From a virus, in the IMG/VR virus record IMGVR_UViG_3300025133_007312, positions 1 through 63,440 of that record: 63,440 nt of DNA; one strand, given 5' to 3'. Positions within the stretch are counted from its first letter, which is position 1, and the number at the start of each line of letters is the position of its first letter. Below the pieces are notes generated by a model, which was not told the origin of the DNA, did not search any database, and worked only from the letters and a program-made list of their open reading frames with translations. Positions 47,792-55,172 of the stretch are shown here, in pieces. A program made the translations under genes and the position numbers.

Positions 47792-48208
47792 CTATTTACA
47801 CCACTTTTCAACAAGTTTAGTATATGTTTGTTGTCTTGCGTTTCGACGAATACTACGACCTTTCGGAAGAAATGATTCTACAATTTCTTCTTCTGACCCT
47901 TCGATATTATCTTCTTCAAGTGGTTCATGCCTCTTGTCAAATCTCATTCTTTTTTCTATATCTCTAACCTCGTCGCCATCTTCGGCACGATTTCGACGAT
48001 AATTCGCTTTTTCGCGATCACCAGAATCTTCTGCCACCGCAATTTCCGCATCACCGGCACCCAAGGCAACTGCTTGGGTATCTCCAGCGGCGTCATCCAT
48101 CATCCGATCAAGATCGCCCTCTTCATTTAAATCTTCATCAAACATTTCTTGAATAACTCCACGAATGATGTTTCTTAACCTTGACTCATTTAATTTGTCT
48201 TTTGACAT
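47792..48208 (-). CDS. Possible internal-start product, 138 aa
   Basis: Inside the 300-aa gene, in the same frame, ATG 48208 is preceded by AGGAG at 48217-48221, eight bases upstream, a strong ribosome site. The product would start MSKDKLNESRLRNIIRGVIQ and have the LRxIIR-type motif close to its N-terminus, as in the 111-aa protein at 45278-45613. I infer that both long and short forms may be made. Confidence 0.4.
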   Translation of the reverse strand: MSKDKLNESRLRNIIRGVIQEMFDEDLNEEGDLDRMMDDAAGDTQAVALGAGDAEIAVAEDSGDREKANYRRNRAEDGDEVRDIEKRMRFDKRHEPLEEDNIEGSEEEIVESFLPKGRSIRRNARQQTYTKLVEKWCK

Positions 48209-48694
48209 TTTATTATCTCCTAAATTTTCGTTATATCCCATTTGTATTGTCGCAAACGGGGCACCTTTAAATAATGGCACAACACCATCTTTCTTTATTC
48301 CATCTTCCCAGTCTCTAAAGATCATATTACCGCACTCATATGCCTCGCGTTCCATTTCACGAAGATGTTCATCCGTTTGAGCGTATCCTTCATTGGTATT
48401 TGCACTATTTGTTAAATCACCACGACAATTTTGAGAGTGATGAACTAATTCGTGCGAAAAAGACCTCATTAAATCCTTGGGATGTCTCCCCATAAAATAA
48501 AGACTAATTTCTTTAGTCTCTGGGTTATATGATGCGGTTTTTCCCAAGGGGTTTAATGAATTACTAGTATTGTTCACTAGATTAAGGTTTATATCCTCAT
48601 TAAATCTAAGTTCTTTTTTTGAAGTATTATAAAGATTATTAACCAACTCTAAAAATAACTTAAAATCTCCTTTGTCGGATGTTGGACCATTCAT
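47792..48694 (-). CDS. HExxH peptidase-like domain plus LRxIIR-motif domain, 300 aa
   Basis: Residues 60-130 carry a zincin-like site: RSFSHELVHHSQN (HExxH at 81-85) followed 35 residues on by EMEREAYECGN, whose Glu could be the third ligand. From residue 163 the chain changes character: KLNESRLRNIIRGVIQEMFD, then acidic and Arg-rich sequence. That second part begins at an internal Met with its own ribosome site, so it may also be made as a separate protein. Function unknown; processing of head proteins is a possibility. Confidence 0.6.
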   Translation of the reverse strand: MNGPTSDKGDFKLFLELVNNLYNTSKKELRFNEDINLNLVNNTSNSLNPLGKTASYNPETKEISLYFMGRHPKDLMRSFSHELVHHSQNCRGDLTNSANTNEGYAQTDEHLREMEREAYECGNMIFRDWEDGIKKDGVVPLFKGAPFATIQMGYNENLGDNKMSKDKLNESRLRNIIRGVIQEMFDEDLNEEGDLDRMMDDAAGDTQAVALGAGDAEIAVAEDSGDREKANYRRNRAEDGDEVRDIEKRMRFDKRHEPLEEDNIEGSEEEIVESFLPKGRSIRRNARQQTYTKLVEKWCK

Positions 48695-48727
48695 TACTCA
48701 TAAATAGTCATTTAGAATATTAAAAGG

Positions 48728-48925
48728 TTATAACTTAATGATAATCATATGTTCATCTGTGATTTCTTGAGAGTTCGGATTATTGTAGGAAGAACTATGC
48801 GACGGTCGATAAATTGGCAATTCAATTCGGGGACGATTTTCGTCTTCTTTTCTTTGCCTTCGTTCTTCTTCTTCGATAATAATTTCGATTGGAATATCTT
48901 CCCAAGGTTTTTTATCGTTCCCCAT
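48728..48925 (-). CDS. Small acidic/proline-rich protein, 65 aa
   Basis: The sequence KPWEDIPIEIIIEEEERRQR with a following RPRIELPIY is charged and low in complexity. An ATG at 48925 has GGAG ten bases upstream. A second frame of similar length overlaps it but has no such site. Function unknown. Confidence 0.45.
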   Translation of the reverse strand: MGNDKKPWEDIPIEIIIEEEERRQRKEDENRPRIELPIYRPSHSSSYNNPNSQEITDEHMIIIKL

Positions 48926-48947
48926 ATTCTAACTACTCCGGTCTTCA

Positions 48948-49208
48948 CTAATGTGACTCCAATTTCAATGATCCCAAATTCATTTCTTTAATTTCCCCAA
49001 GAGAAGAACGAATAATCGCTGTAAAAAATACCCTATTATTAAAAAAAGTCTTTTCTTTTACCCTTACAATTATTCCATAAATTTTTTCTTGTTGACCTAA
49101 TGGAATCCATGAAACTAAGTCACCATCTTTAAATTGTGATGTTAATCTAAATCCAATTCCGGTTTTATCATTTTGCTGCCCACTCAATATATGTATAAAT
49201 ACATTCAT
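48948..49208 (-). CDS. Small beta-barrel-like protein, 86 aa or less
   Basis: The core FKDGDLVSWIPLGQQEKIYG followed by IIVRVKEKT resembles small SH3-like beta proteins. The start is unclear: the ATG at 49208 lies inside the 3-prime end of the gene upstream and has no ribosome site; a TTG at 49187 is an alternative. No function can be assigned. Confidence 0.45.
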   Translation of the reverse strand: MNVFIHILSGQQNDKTGIGFRLTSQFKDGDLVSWIPLGQQEKIYGIIVRVKEKTFFNNRVFFTAIIRSSLGEIKEMNLGSLKLESH

Positions 49209-49635
49209 TCGCCATTTGTTGATAGTTCTTGTTATCTACAAATATGCCTATTCGGTCTGCAAGACTCACGCCACGCTTCCAAGCATCTATTTCCTCAATG
49301 AGTGTTTCAACCCTATATCCCTTTGTTCGCTCAATGCCACGGTGGGTTAAAAATTGATTCATTTTTGCCTGTGTTGGGTACGTTTGTTCATATTTGTGAC
49401 TATTTTGTTGAATTAATAAGTGACCGCATTCATGTAACAGAGAATATAATCGCTTTTCTGAACCGCTGCGTTTAGAAATTGTTATGTACTTTCCATTAAA
49501 AAAGATTTCATCACGCACACAATAATCGCAGTCTACCGACCATCCCTTATTTTCCAACCATTCCTCTAATCGAGAAAACCCCTCAATAAACATTTTTTGC
49601 TTAATTTTTTGCATTTTTGTTGATTTCTTGCCCAC
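49168..49635 (-). CDS. HExxH zinc-peptidase-like protein, 155 aa
   Basis: LYSLLHECGHLLIQQN carries the HExxH motif and the chain continues with EEIDAWKRGVSLADR, a helix with Glu/Asp that could complete the zinc site as in IrrE/ImmA-type peptidases. I take the GTG at 49635 as start because GGAGG is placed six bases upstream; codons before it lie outside any ribosome site. No helix-turn-helix is present. Possible target: a repressor or virion protein, unknown. Confidence 0.6.
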   Translation of the reverse strand: MGKKSTKMQKIKQKMFIEGFSRLEEWLENKGWSVDCDYCVRDEIFFNGKYITISKRSGSEKRLYSLLHECGHLLIQQNSHKYEQTYPTQAKMNQFLTHRGIERTKGYRVETLIEEIDAWKRGVSLADRIGIFVDNKNYQQMANECIYTYIEWAAK

Positions 49636-49701
49636 CTTGCACCTCCAAATGGTAAGAATAGTGTACCACAAAGTAGATTTTTTGTCAAGTGGTTGATTTT
49701 A

Positions 49702-49962
49702 TTAAGAAGATAAGTCCTGCAATTCAATAATTAATCTTTCAAAGTCTGCAACTTTCCATCCCTTGAAGTATATTACGGATAAATAAGGATCAGGGGCGAC
49801 TAAAGCAATTAATCCGCAGTCCTGGGTTGGATCACTATAATAATTAATTATTTGTTGACTTTTTTCTCGTATATGGGAAATTAAAGGTCTTGTTCCGGTA
49901 TTAGAAAGAAATTCTTTATGCCGCTCTATACTCTCAATTAATGGATTGATAAAAATGTCCAT
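49702..49962 (-). CDS. Hypothetical protein, 86 aa
   Basis: Soluble, with a conserved-looking Gly/Pro segment (CGLIALVAPDPYLSVIYFKG). It immediately follows the LamG gene with 2 bp spacing, so it is likely cotranslated. No family recognised. Confidence 0.5.
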   Translation of the reverse strand: MDIFINPLIESIERHKEFLSNTGTRPLISHIREKSQQIINYYSDPTQDCGLIALVAPDPYLSVIYFKGWKVADFERLIIELQDLSS

Positions 49963-49964
49963 TT

Positions 49965-50981
49965 TTAACTACTTTGGGTCAATGCTATCATAGCATTTTT
50001 ACCGCTGCCTCCGTTATATAATTTGGAAACTTGCCCACTATTAAGTTCAAAGTTCCACGCTGATATCTCGTCAACCATTCCTTCAAGCATCCATGCTCCC
50101 CCCAAATACCAGTTCCCCAGTCCCGTCGCATTAGAGGTATTTAACTTATTTGAAAACCCCGTACTAGCGCCATAATCTTTGTAGGGAGTACCCACATCAA
50201 TTCCGTTAACATATGCACTGATCGAGCGATTACCAAGAATAGATCCACTAATTGCCCACACTATATGATTCCATTGGTTGGCAACAATTGGATTCACCGA
50301 TGCCGATGGGAACCAGTTCCAAGTGTTGGTAGATCCGCTGACATACCATCCCACAGATCCATCAGTGGTGGACGATGCATTTGAACCCAAAACCAACATA
50401 AAACTATAATCGCTTACATTTGGATCCTTCAACCAAAAGACCCCATTATATTGCCAGGTTGATTGAGTAGAATTGGTAGGTCTAACCCATGCGGAAATAG
50501 AAAACGATTCAGAAAATAAAGTTTCCCATTGTGGTCTATTCGCTGGTGTGTCAAAGTCAACATATGCCTGTCTTGTATTGTAAACAGAAGAAGTATAAAG
50601 TTGAAGTGAATACGAACCACTAAAGGCATTTGCGGTTTGAAATGTCGGAATACCGCCCGCCCATCCCCTATCCTCTAAAGTCCCACTATATGTAGACTGA
50701 GATCCTGTTACCGAAACAGAGGTGGACGAAGAAATCTCAAAATCTGCATAAATAAATGGAACATAGTAAGAGGGATCTGGATCAGGTAAAATTGTATTCC
50801 GACTAAAAATTGATGTAGCATTCCCCTCTGTCACAACATAGGGGGCACCCGCCAATCTTAAATTTCGCGCAGATGGGGCACCAATAGAAAAGGGTGCCTG
50901 AACTTGAACATCATTTGAATCAACATATTCGGAAGAACCGGAGGAAAGAGTGGTGATTATATAATTATTGGTGTTTGACAC
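49965..50981 (-). CDS. LamG/concanavalin-A-like virion protein, 338 aa
   Basis: Residues about 120-330 contain a single jelly-roll: SFSISAWVRPTNS, WNHIVWAIS, ISAYVNGIDVG and a final EGMVDEISAWNFELNSGQV, the usual LamG pattern. The N-terminal 100 residues are Ser/Thr-rich and may form an attachment domain. LamG modules on phage proteins usually bind surface glycans, so a fibre or head decoration is likely. The start is GTG at 50981; no convincing Shine-Dalgarno, and a GATAAATA promoter candidate lies just upstream. Confidence 0.75.
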   Translation of the reverse strand: MSNTNNYIITTLSSGSSEYVDSNDVQVQAPFSIGAPSARNLRLAGAPYVVTEGNATSIFSRNTILPDPDPSYYVPFIYADFEISSSTSVSVTGSQSTYSGTLEDRGWAGGIPTFQTANAFSGSYSLQLYTSSVYNTRQAYVDFDTPANRPQWETLFSESFSISAWVRPTNSTQSTWQYNGVFWLKDPNVSDYSFMLVLGSNASSTTDGSVGWYVSGSTNTWNWFPSASVNPIVANQWNHIVWAISGSILGNRSISAYVNGIDVGTPYKDYGASTGFSNKLNTSNATGLGNWYLGGAWMLEGMVDEISAWNFELNSGQVSKLYNGGSGKNAMIALTQSS

Positions 50982-50995
50982 TAAAATAATTAGTC

Positions 50996-51289
50996 TTATT
51001 TATCTTTTACATTCCTAAAAGCACAATGAATGCCACGGAATGCTTTACGATCAATTTTTAATTGAATTCCTGAGTCTATAAAACTATAATCCAGAATAGC
51101 ATTAGCGCAACGATCAATAATTTTAGCGGCATCTGCTTTATTACTATAGACCCACACAAACCCATCTTTTTTATCCGCATTACAATCCAGAATGTGGGAT
51201 TCCGATTCGGGTCCGCCACCTTTGCCCTTAAAGTGTTTAGAAAGTTCTTTAAGAGTTGGTTTTTCGTTTAATAATTGTCCCTTGATCAT
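50996..51289 (-). CDS. Hypothetical protein, 97 aa
   Basis: I use the ATG at 51289, which has AAGGA upstream; the frame extends further only through the exonuclease gene. The sequence GFVWVYSNKADAAKIIDRCA shows a compact alpha/beta domain. Function unknown. It starts just past the end of the DnaQ-like gene and is probably cotranscribed. Confidence 0.55.
   Translation of the reverse strand: MIKGQLLNEKPTLKELSKHFKGKGGGPESESHILDCNADKKDGFVWVYSNKADAAKIIDRCANAILDYSFIDSGIQLKIDRKAFRGIHCAFRNVKDK
50997..51004 (-). promoter_or_regulatory. Candidate late promoter GATAAATA
   Basis: GATAAATA on the minus strand, 15 bases upstream of the GTG of the LamG gene, inside the last codons of the preceding gene. 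This placement before a virion gene supports a late promoter, though AT-rich DNA will give chance matches. Confidence 0.35.
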
Positions 51290-51290
51290 A

Positions 51291-51881
51291 TTATTTTCCT
51301 TCATGGAAATACACATTAAAAAGTGCTTCCATAGATTTTGCTGTTGCCAAAGCATCATAATATGAGCGATGACGTTCATTATTTTTTAGTTGATTGTTGG
51401 TAGTTTCGAACAAGACATCAGCAGATGCTCTATTGCCCCCAACGTGATTAACGAGCATTAAAAATTCTAAAATTGAGGCACTATCTACAGTGCGTCCATA
51501 AAAATCCTCATTGATATTTTCATTTGCCAATTTATATAATCTCTGCAAAAAACCATAATCAAAACTAGAGTTGTGAGCGATAATTTTTGTAGGTTTGCGT
51601 TCTGGACCGAGAACTGTGTCCATTTTTTTTCTTATGGATTTCACTGCTTCGTTCGGACTTTTTCCTAACTGCTTTACCTTATTTAAATCAATTTGGTTAA
51701 TTTCCATCGCTTTTGGAATACAACTAATATTTTCTTCGCAAATATATGTATCGAAAATCGGTTTAATAACCTTTCCAGGTTTCCATAGAATACCGCTGAT
51801 TTCCAAAATGCTGTGTTCTTTTGGATTCAGTCCGCCAGTTTCTACGTCAAGTACAATATATGACTGTTTATCTTTGAACAT
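51291..51881 (-). CDS. DnaQ-like 3-5 exonuclease (DEDDh), 196 aa
   Basis: All three exonuclease motifs are present: ExoI VLDVETGG (residues 10-17), ExoII AHNSSFDYGFL, ExoIII HRSYYDALAT, with His at the DEDDh position. Length matches stand-alone epsilon-type exonucleases. It may proofread or trim DNA or RNA ends. T4 DexA is an analogue but not clearly the same. The gene begins after a 58-bp gap with no evident promoter. Confidence 0.85.
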   Translation of the reverse strand: MFKDKQSYIVLDVETGGLNPKEHSILEISGILWKPGKVIKPIFDTYICEENISCIPKAMEINQIDLNKVKQLGKSPNEAVKSIRKKMDTVLGPERKPTKIIAHNSSFDYGFLQRLYKLANENINEDFYGRTVDSASILEFLMLVNHVGGNRASADVLFETTNNQLKNNERHRSYYDALATAKSMEALFNVYFHEGK

Positions 51882-51939
51882 AGTATAATATTACCACTAT
51901 TTTACCCAAAGATCAAGATAAAAATGGAGATCTGGTCTT

Positions 51940-52350
51940 TTATGATGGTTGTTTATTAAGGTATTTCAATACTTTATCGTGAATTTTAGAATCCACATTA
52001 TCTTTCCAAGAAGAATCACCTTGATTAATCTTATTTCTAATTTCGGTGGCAGAGATAAACCCTATATTTGGCGGTGGTACATGCTCAATAATGCCATATC
52101 CTACGCCACGACCATAATTAACCGATTCAATATCCGGAATAGTCATTACCACTACGTCTTTATCTGCATAAACAGTTTCTAACATGTCCACTGTTTCTTC
52201 AGTGGTAAAGGGGTTTTTATCATCAGGGGGAATGTCCCTAACACAAATTAAAACAGGGATATTTTTATCTAATTTTTCTCCGATTAACCATTTGTGTCCA
52301 TTATGTAAAGGTTGCCATCTACCGACAAACATCGCTCTCTTAGTAGTCAT
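51940..52350 (-). CDS. Nucleotidyltransferase (cytidylyltransferase-like, NadM/TagD type), 136 aa
   Basis: GRWQPLHNGHKWLI (residues 10-23) is the HxGH signature of the nucleotidyltransferase superfamily, and ISATEIRNKI is the second signature. Members activate nicotinamide mononucleotide, phosphocholine, glycerol-phosphate or other groups. At 136 residues it is a minimal domain. It is followed by the HAD phosphatase gene with 4-base overlap and then by the sulfation genes, a set that suggests metabolite activation for surface modification; NMN adenylylation for NAD supply is the alternative. Confidence 0.8.
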   Translation of the reverse strand: MTTKRAMFVGRWQPLHNGHKWLIGEKLDKNIPVLICVRDIPPDDKNPFTTEETVDMLETVYADKDVVVMTIPDIESVNYGRGVGYGIIEHVPPPNIGFISATEIRNKINQGDSSWKDNVDSKIHDKVLKYLNKQPS

Positions 52351-52712
52351 TTATTTTCTCCTATTATAAAATCTATAGTTTTGTGCCATGCATTTGGGTC
52401 TTCTTTTTCAAATCTAATGGCGTGATCATCAATATAGTATTTTGCCGGATGTTTAATATTAGTAACATCATCAAAAAAATGCGATAAATTATATTTATCC
52501 AACCATTTGCGAATAGGTTTAACGGGACGACTAGACACAATAATTAATCGATACCCCGCATCCTTTAATTTTTGAAGTGACGGTATTGCACCTGGCATTG
52601 GTGGGTCATATGTATTGGTTAACCCCTGAAACCCTTTAGAATATTGGTGAATAACACCATCAAAATCAATAGCAATTGTAGATTCCTTAAATTGTGTTTT
52701 TACTTCTTTCAT
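52347..52712 (-). CDS. HAD-superfamily phosphatase, 121 aa
   Basis: Motif I is IAIDFDGVIHQY (residues 13-24), motif II is IIVSSRPV and motif III/IV is KYYIDDHAI. The chain is a minimal HAD domain with no cap. It sits between the nucleotidyltransferase and the sulfotransferase and overlaps the former by four bases. A possible role is hydrolysis of PAP or a sugar phosphate, but nothing in the sequence fixes the substrate. Confidence 0.8.
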   Translation of the reverse strand: MKEVKTQFKESTIAIDFDGVIHQYSKGFQGLTNTYDPPMPGAIPSLQKLKDAGYRLIIVSSRPVKPIRKWLDKYNLSHFFDDVTNIKHPAKYYIDDHAIRFEKEDPNAWHKTIDFIIGENK

Positions 52713-52713
52713 A

Positions 52714-53511
52714 TTATAATTTTAAAAACTCCTCCCATGTTGTTTTTAAGATTTCCAAATCGGATTTCCAAATGTGCTCCACCTTCTCCCTTGATCCCTT
52801 ATTTTGCTCGTATATCTCCCATTTACGTCCACTCAGTACATGGTGGGGCGAAGATCCTTTTTCAAAATATTTTTTGTTAAACGGAATATTATACTTTTCA
52901 AATTCAAAATCAGAGCGAAGTATATCCTCTAAAAATATAAGATGATCTATATTTTTTATAATTTCTTGTTCTGTCTTATAATGGGGGGGATAAGGTATGA
53001 CTTGAGGGACTGCATGTAAAAATACATTTCTTAGTGATGGATGGGGAAGGGGAACTGGGTCGCATAATAAATCCAGATAATCATTAAAGGTGTAGTTCTC
53101 CCAATTAGGCAGTGAAGGACCGACGAAACCACAATCCATCCACACTTTGAATTGATTAAAGCAAGAAATCGCCCTATCATATACATTCCTAACAAAAAAA
53201 ATATTTTTATAGAGAGGATCTTCAAAGTGTTGTAAGGATGCTTGTTCTGTGGGAAAATATGGGACAACCCCTTTGGCGTGCCCATACCAAGTAGGAGATC
53301 GATAAAGGTGCAACCACCCGCGATTTTTTTTATTTAAATCACTATATGCCTTTTCGAGCATGTTTTTTGAAGCATAAAACGCCTTTAAAATACTCAGACT
53401 AGCGACCTTGGGACGATGATAATAACATATTTTTCTTTCGACATCGAGGAGCGCGTCGATGATAAATATCCCTTTTATGGACTGAGATTCTATTTGTTGT
53501 TGATAATTCAC
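52714..53511 (-). CDS. PAPS-dependent sulfotransferase, 265 aa
   Basis: Two PAPS-binding signatures appear: RPKVASLSILKAF at 33-45 (5-prime phosphosulfate loop; the usual form is PKVGSTS) and FFVRNVYDRAISCFNQF at 105-121 (3-prime phosphate loop). This is the organisation of the Golgi/carbohydrate sulfotransferase family (Sulfotransfer_2-like). It probably sulfates a glycan made by the other enzymes here. Its gene lies 5 bp after the APS kinase gene, so donor synthesis and transfer are linked. Confidence 0.82.
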   Translation of the reverse strand: MNYQQQIESQSIKGIFIIDALLDVERKICYYHRPKVASLSILKAFYASKNMLEKAYSDLNKKNRGWLHLYRSPTWYGHAKGVVPYFPTEQASLQHFEDPLYKNIFFVRNVYDRAISCFNQFKVWMDCGFVGPSLPNWENYTFNDYLDLLCDPVPLPHPSLRNVFLHAVPQVIPYPPHYKTEQEIIKNIDHLIFLEDILRSDFEFEKYNIPFNKKYFEKGSSPHHVLSGRKWEIYEQNKGSREKVEHIWKSDLEILKTTWEEFLKL

Positions 53512-53516
53512 TTTTT

Positions 53517-54266
53517 CTATAATTGAGAAATAATATATTTCTCTAAAAGTGCCACTGATTGATCTAAACTCTGATTAGCGGTATTAATTATGAGATCGCA
53601 GTCTTTTGGTTCCTCAAAGGGATCAGAAACTCCCGTAAAATTTTGAATTTCCCCACTTAATGCCTTAGCATACAACCCCTTTACATCGCGGTCGATACAT
53701 GTCTCTAAACTACACTTTATAAAAACTGTTTTAGCGCCACATTTATTTTCCAATTCTTGGCGCACTTCTTGATACGGATTAATGGCAGACATAATAGTGA
53801 TTACACCATTTCGACTTAAAACCTTTCCCACAAATCCTAAACGACGAACATTAGTATTTCTATCTTCCTTGGAAAATCCCAAGTCTTTACATAATCCTTC
53901 GCGATATTCATCCCCATCAATGATTTCAATTTTATATCCCTTTTGTCGTAATTTTTCTCCAACTGTAAACGCCAGCGTCGATTTTCCTGCGCCTGACAGT
54001 CCTGTCATTTGTATAAACATACCCTTTGTTTTACCCCACTTAATAAAATTCCACAAGCGTTCATGAAGAAAAAACACAAACACTTGAATAATATTATAAC
54101 ATAAAGCTATTAAACTTGTAGATTTAATATTGCCTGTAGTCGCGAAGACAACCGCAACTAGAATAACAACGGCAACCAAGCGCCATGTTACTGCTTTCCA
54201 AAAACTTCTTTTTTTTGAGTCAATCATATTTTTCTCAACGCCAATAAACTCACACTGTTTTTTCAT
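53517..54266 (-). CDS. cysC: Membrane-anchored APS kinase (DUF2061-CysC fusion), 249 aa
   Basis: Residues 20-75 hold a DUF2061 module with two hydrophobic helices (KAVTWRLVAVVILVAVVFAT and SLIALCYNIIQVFVFFLHER). Residues 80-249 are APS kinase: P-loop GLSGAGKST (89-97), DGDEYREGLCKDLGFSKEDR and the NPYQEVRQ segment. It phosphorylates adenylylsulfate to PAPS, the sulfate donor. The fusion puts the kinase at the inner membrane, near sugar-lipid synthesis. Sulfate adenylyltransferase is not visible, so the host must supply APS. Confidence 0.88.
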   Translation of the reverse strand: MKKQCEFIGVEKNMIDSKKRSFWKAVTWRLVAVVILVAVVFATTGNIKSTSLIALCYNIIQVFVFFLHERLWNFIKWGKTKGMFIQMTGLSGAGKSTLAFTVGEKLRQKGYKIEIIDGDEYREGLCKDLGFSKEDRNTNVRRLGFVGKVLSRNGVITIMSAINPYQEVRQELENKCGAKTVFIKCSLETCIDRDVKGLYAKALSGEIQNFTGVSDPFEEPKDCDLIINTANQSLDQSVALLEKYIISQL

Positions 54267-54312
54267 ATAGAATATTTCACAAAGTTTCCGTATATATATT
54301 TTTTGGAAAAAC

Positions 54313-54320
54313 TATTTATG
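54313..54320 (-). promoter_or_regulatory. Candidate late promoter CATAAATA
   Basis: Minus-strand CATAAATA lies about 47 bases upstream of the APS kinase start in the divergent intergenic region (54267-54317) and overlaps the ATG of the plus-strand glycosyltransferase. It could start the sulfation operon. Confidence 0.35.
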
Positions 54321-55166
54321 AATATGTCTTTGCATGTAAGTTATATTATTCCCCACCGAGATCGTGAAGGTCTTTTTCAATATAACCTAAATAGTCTCAA
54401 GGCACAAACTAATAAAGATTTTGAAATTATTATAATAGATAGTTCACAGGATTCCTCAAAAATAAAAGAGATTGTAACTCAATACAAAAAATTTTTAAAT
54501 ATTCGTTTATTTTTTGTAGACCCCAAAAAATGTATCTATGCTCACGACGGCAGCATTTATGGTAATAATTTCTGCCCCGCACTTCAACAAAATATAGGGG
54601 TTAAAAAATGTGATGGGGATATTATCGTCCTTACATCTCCAGAGATTGTCAATGCGTCCACAAATGTAAGTAAAATTATTAATAAATTTAAAAACAGAGA
54701 CTCACAATTTTTATTAGGGTGGATGGACGAAATGAAAAAAGAAAATATAGCACCATGGATCAATTCGGGATACAACTTAAATCAATTAAAATCCCTCTGC
54801 GAGAACAATGCCAAAATTGGTGCGTGGTGTAAAGAGCATGATTGGCGACCAGCAAACTATTTTCTAGGAGTTCTCCTAAAAAAAGATTTCATTCATATTG
54901 GGGGAATAGAAGAGTCTTTCATGGGGGGAATTGCATGGGAGGATGATGAGTTCTCTCGTAGGTGTATTGATAATGATATAAAATGTTCTTTTGAGGGCGG
55001 TATTGGGGGCGTTCATCTCTCCCATCCACGCACTTATCAATGTGTCGGGGAGACGGCATGGGAAATTGATAGCATTAATGGAAAAATTTTTCACCAAACT
55101 TATAATCTCGTTGCTAACCAAAATCACGAATGGGGATCTTTTGAAACTATCATAGGGGAATATTAG
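54318..55166 (+). CDS. Family 2-type glycosyltransferase, 282 aa
   Basis: GT-A fold: SYIIPHRDREGLFQYNLNSL starts the nucleotide-binding domain, followed by FEIIIIDSSQD and WEDDEFSRRCID (acidic pair near the catalytic base). I choose ATG 54318; a TTG 15 bases earlier is less likely. Its acceptor and sugar are unknown. It is followed after 6 bp by the GT25/GT32 gene on the same strand, and is divergent to the sulfation operon. Confidence 0.8.
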   Translation: MNMSLHVSYIIPHRDREGLFQYNLNSLKAQTNKDFEIIIIDSSQDSSKIKEIVTQYKKFLNIRLFFVDPKKCIYAHDGSIYGNNFCPALQQNIGVKKCDGDIIVLTSPEIVNASTNVSKIINKFKNRDSQFLLGWMDEMKKENIAPWINSGYNLNQLKSLCENNAKIGAWCKEHDWRPANYFLGVLLKKDFIHIGGIEESFMGGIAWEDDEFSRRCIDNDIKCSFEGGIGGVHLSHPRTYQCVGETAWEIDSINGKIFHQTYNLVANQNHEWGSFETIIGEY

Positions 55167-55172
55167 TTTAAA

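Noticed and set aside
48745-48948. Overlapping minus-strand frame in a second reading frame
   Set aside because: Lacks a ribosome site and has unstructured sequence; the 65-aa frame at 48728-48925 has one.
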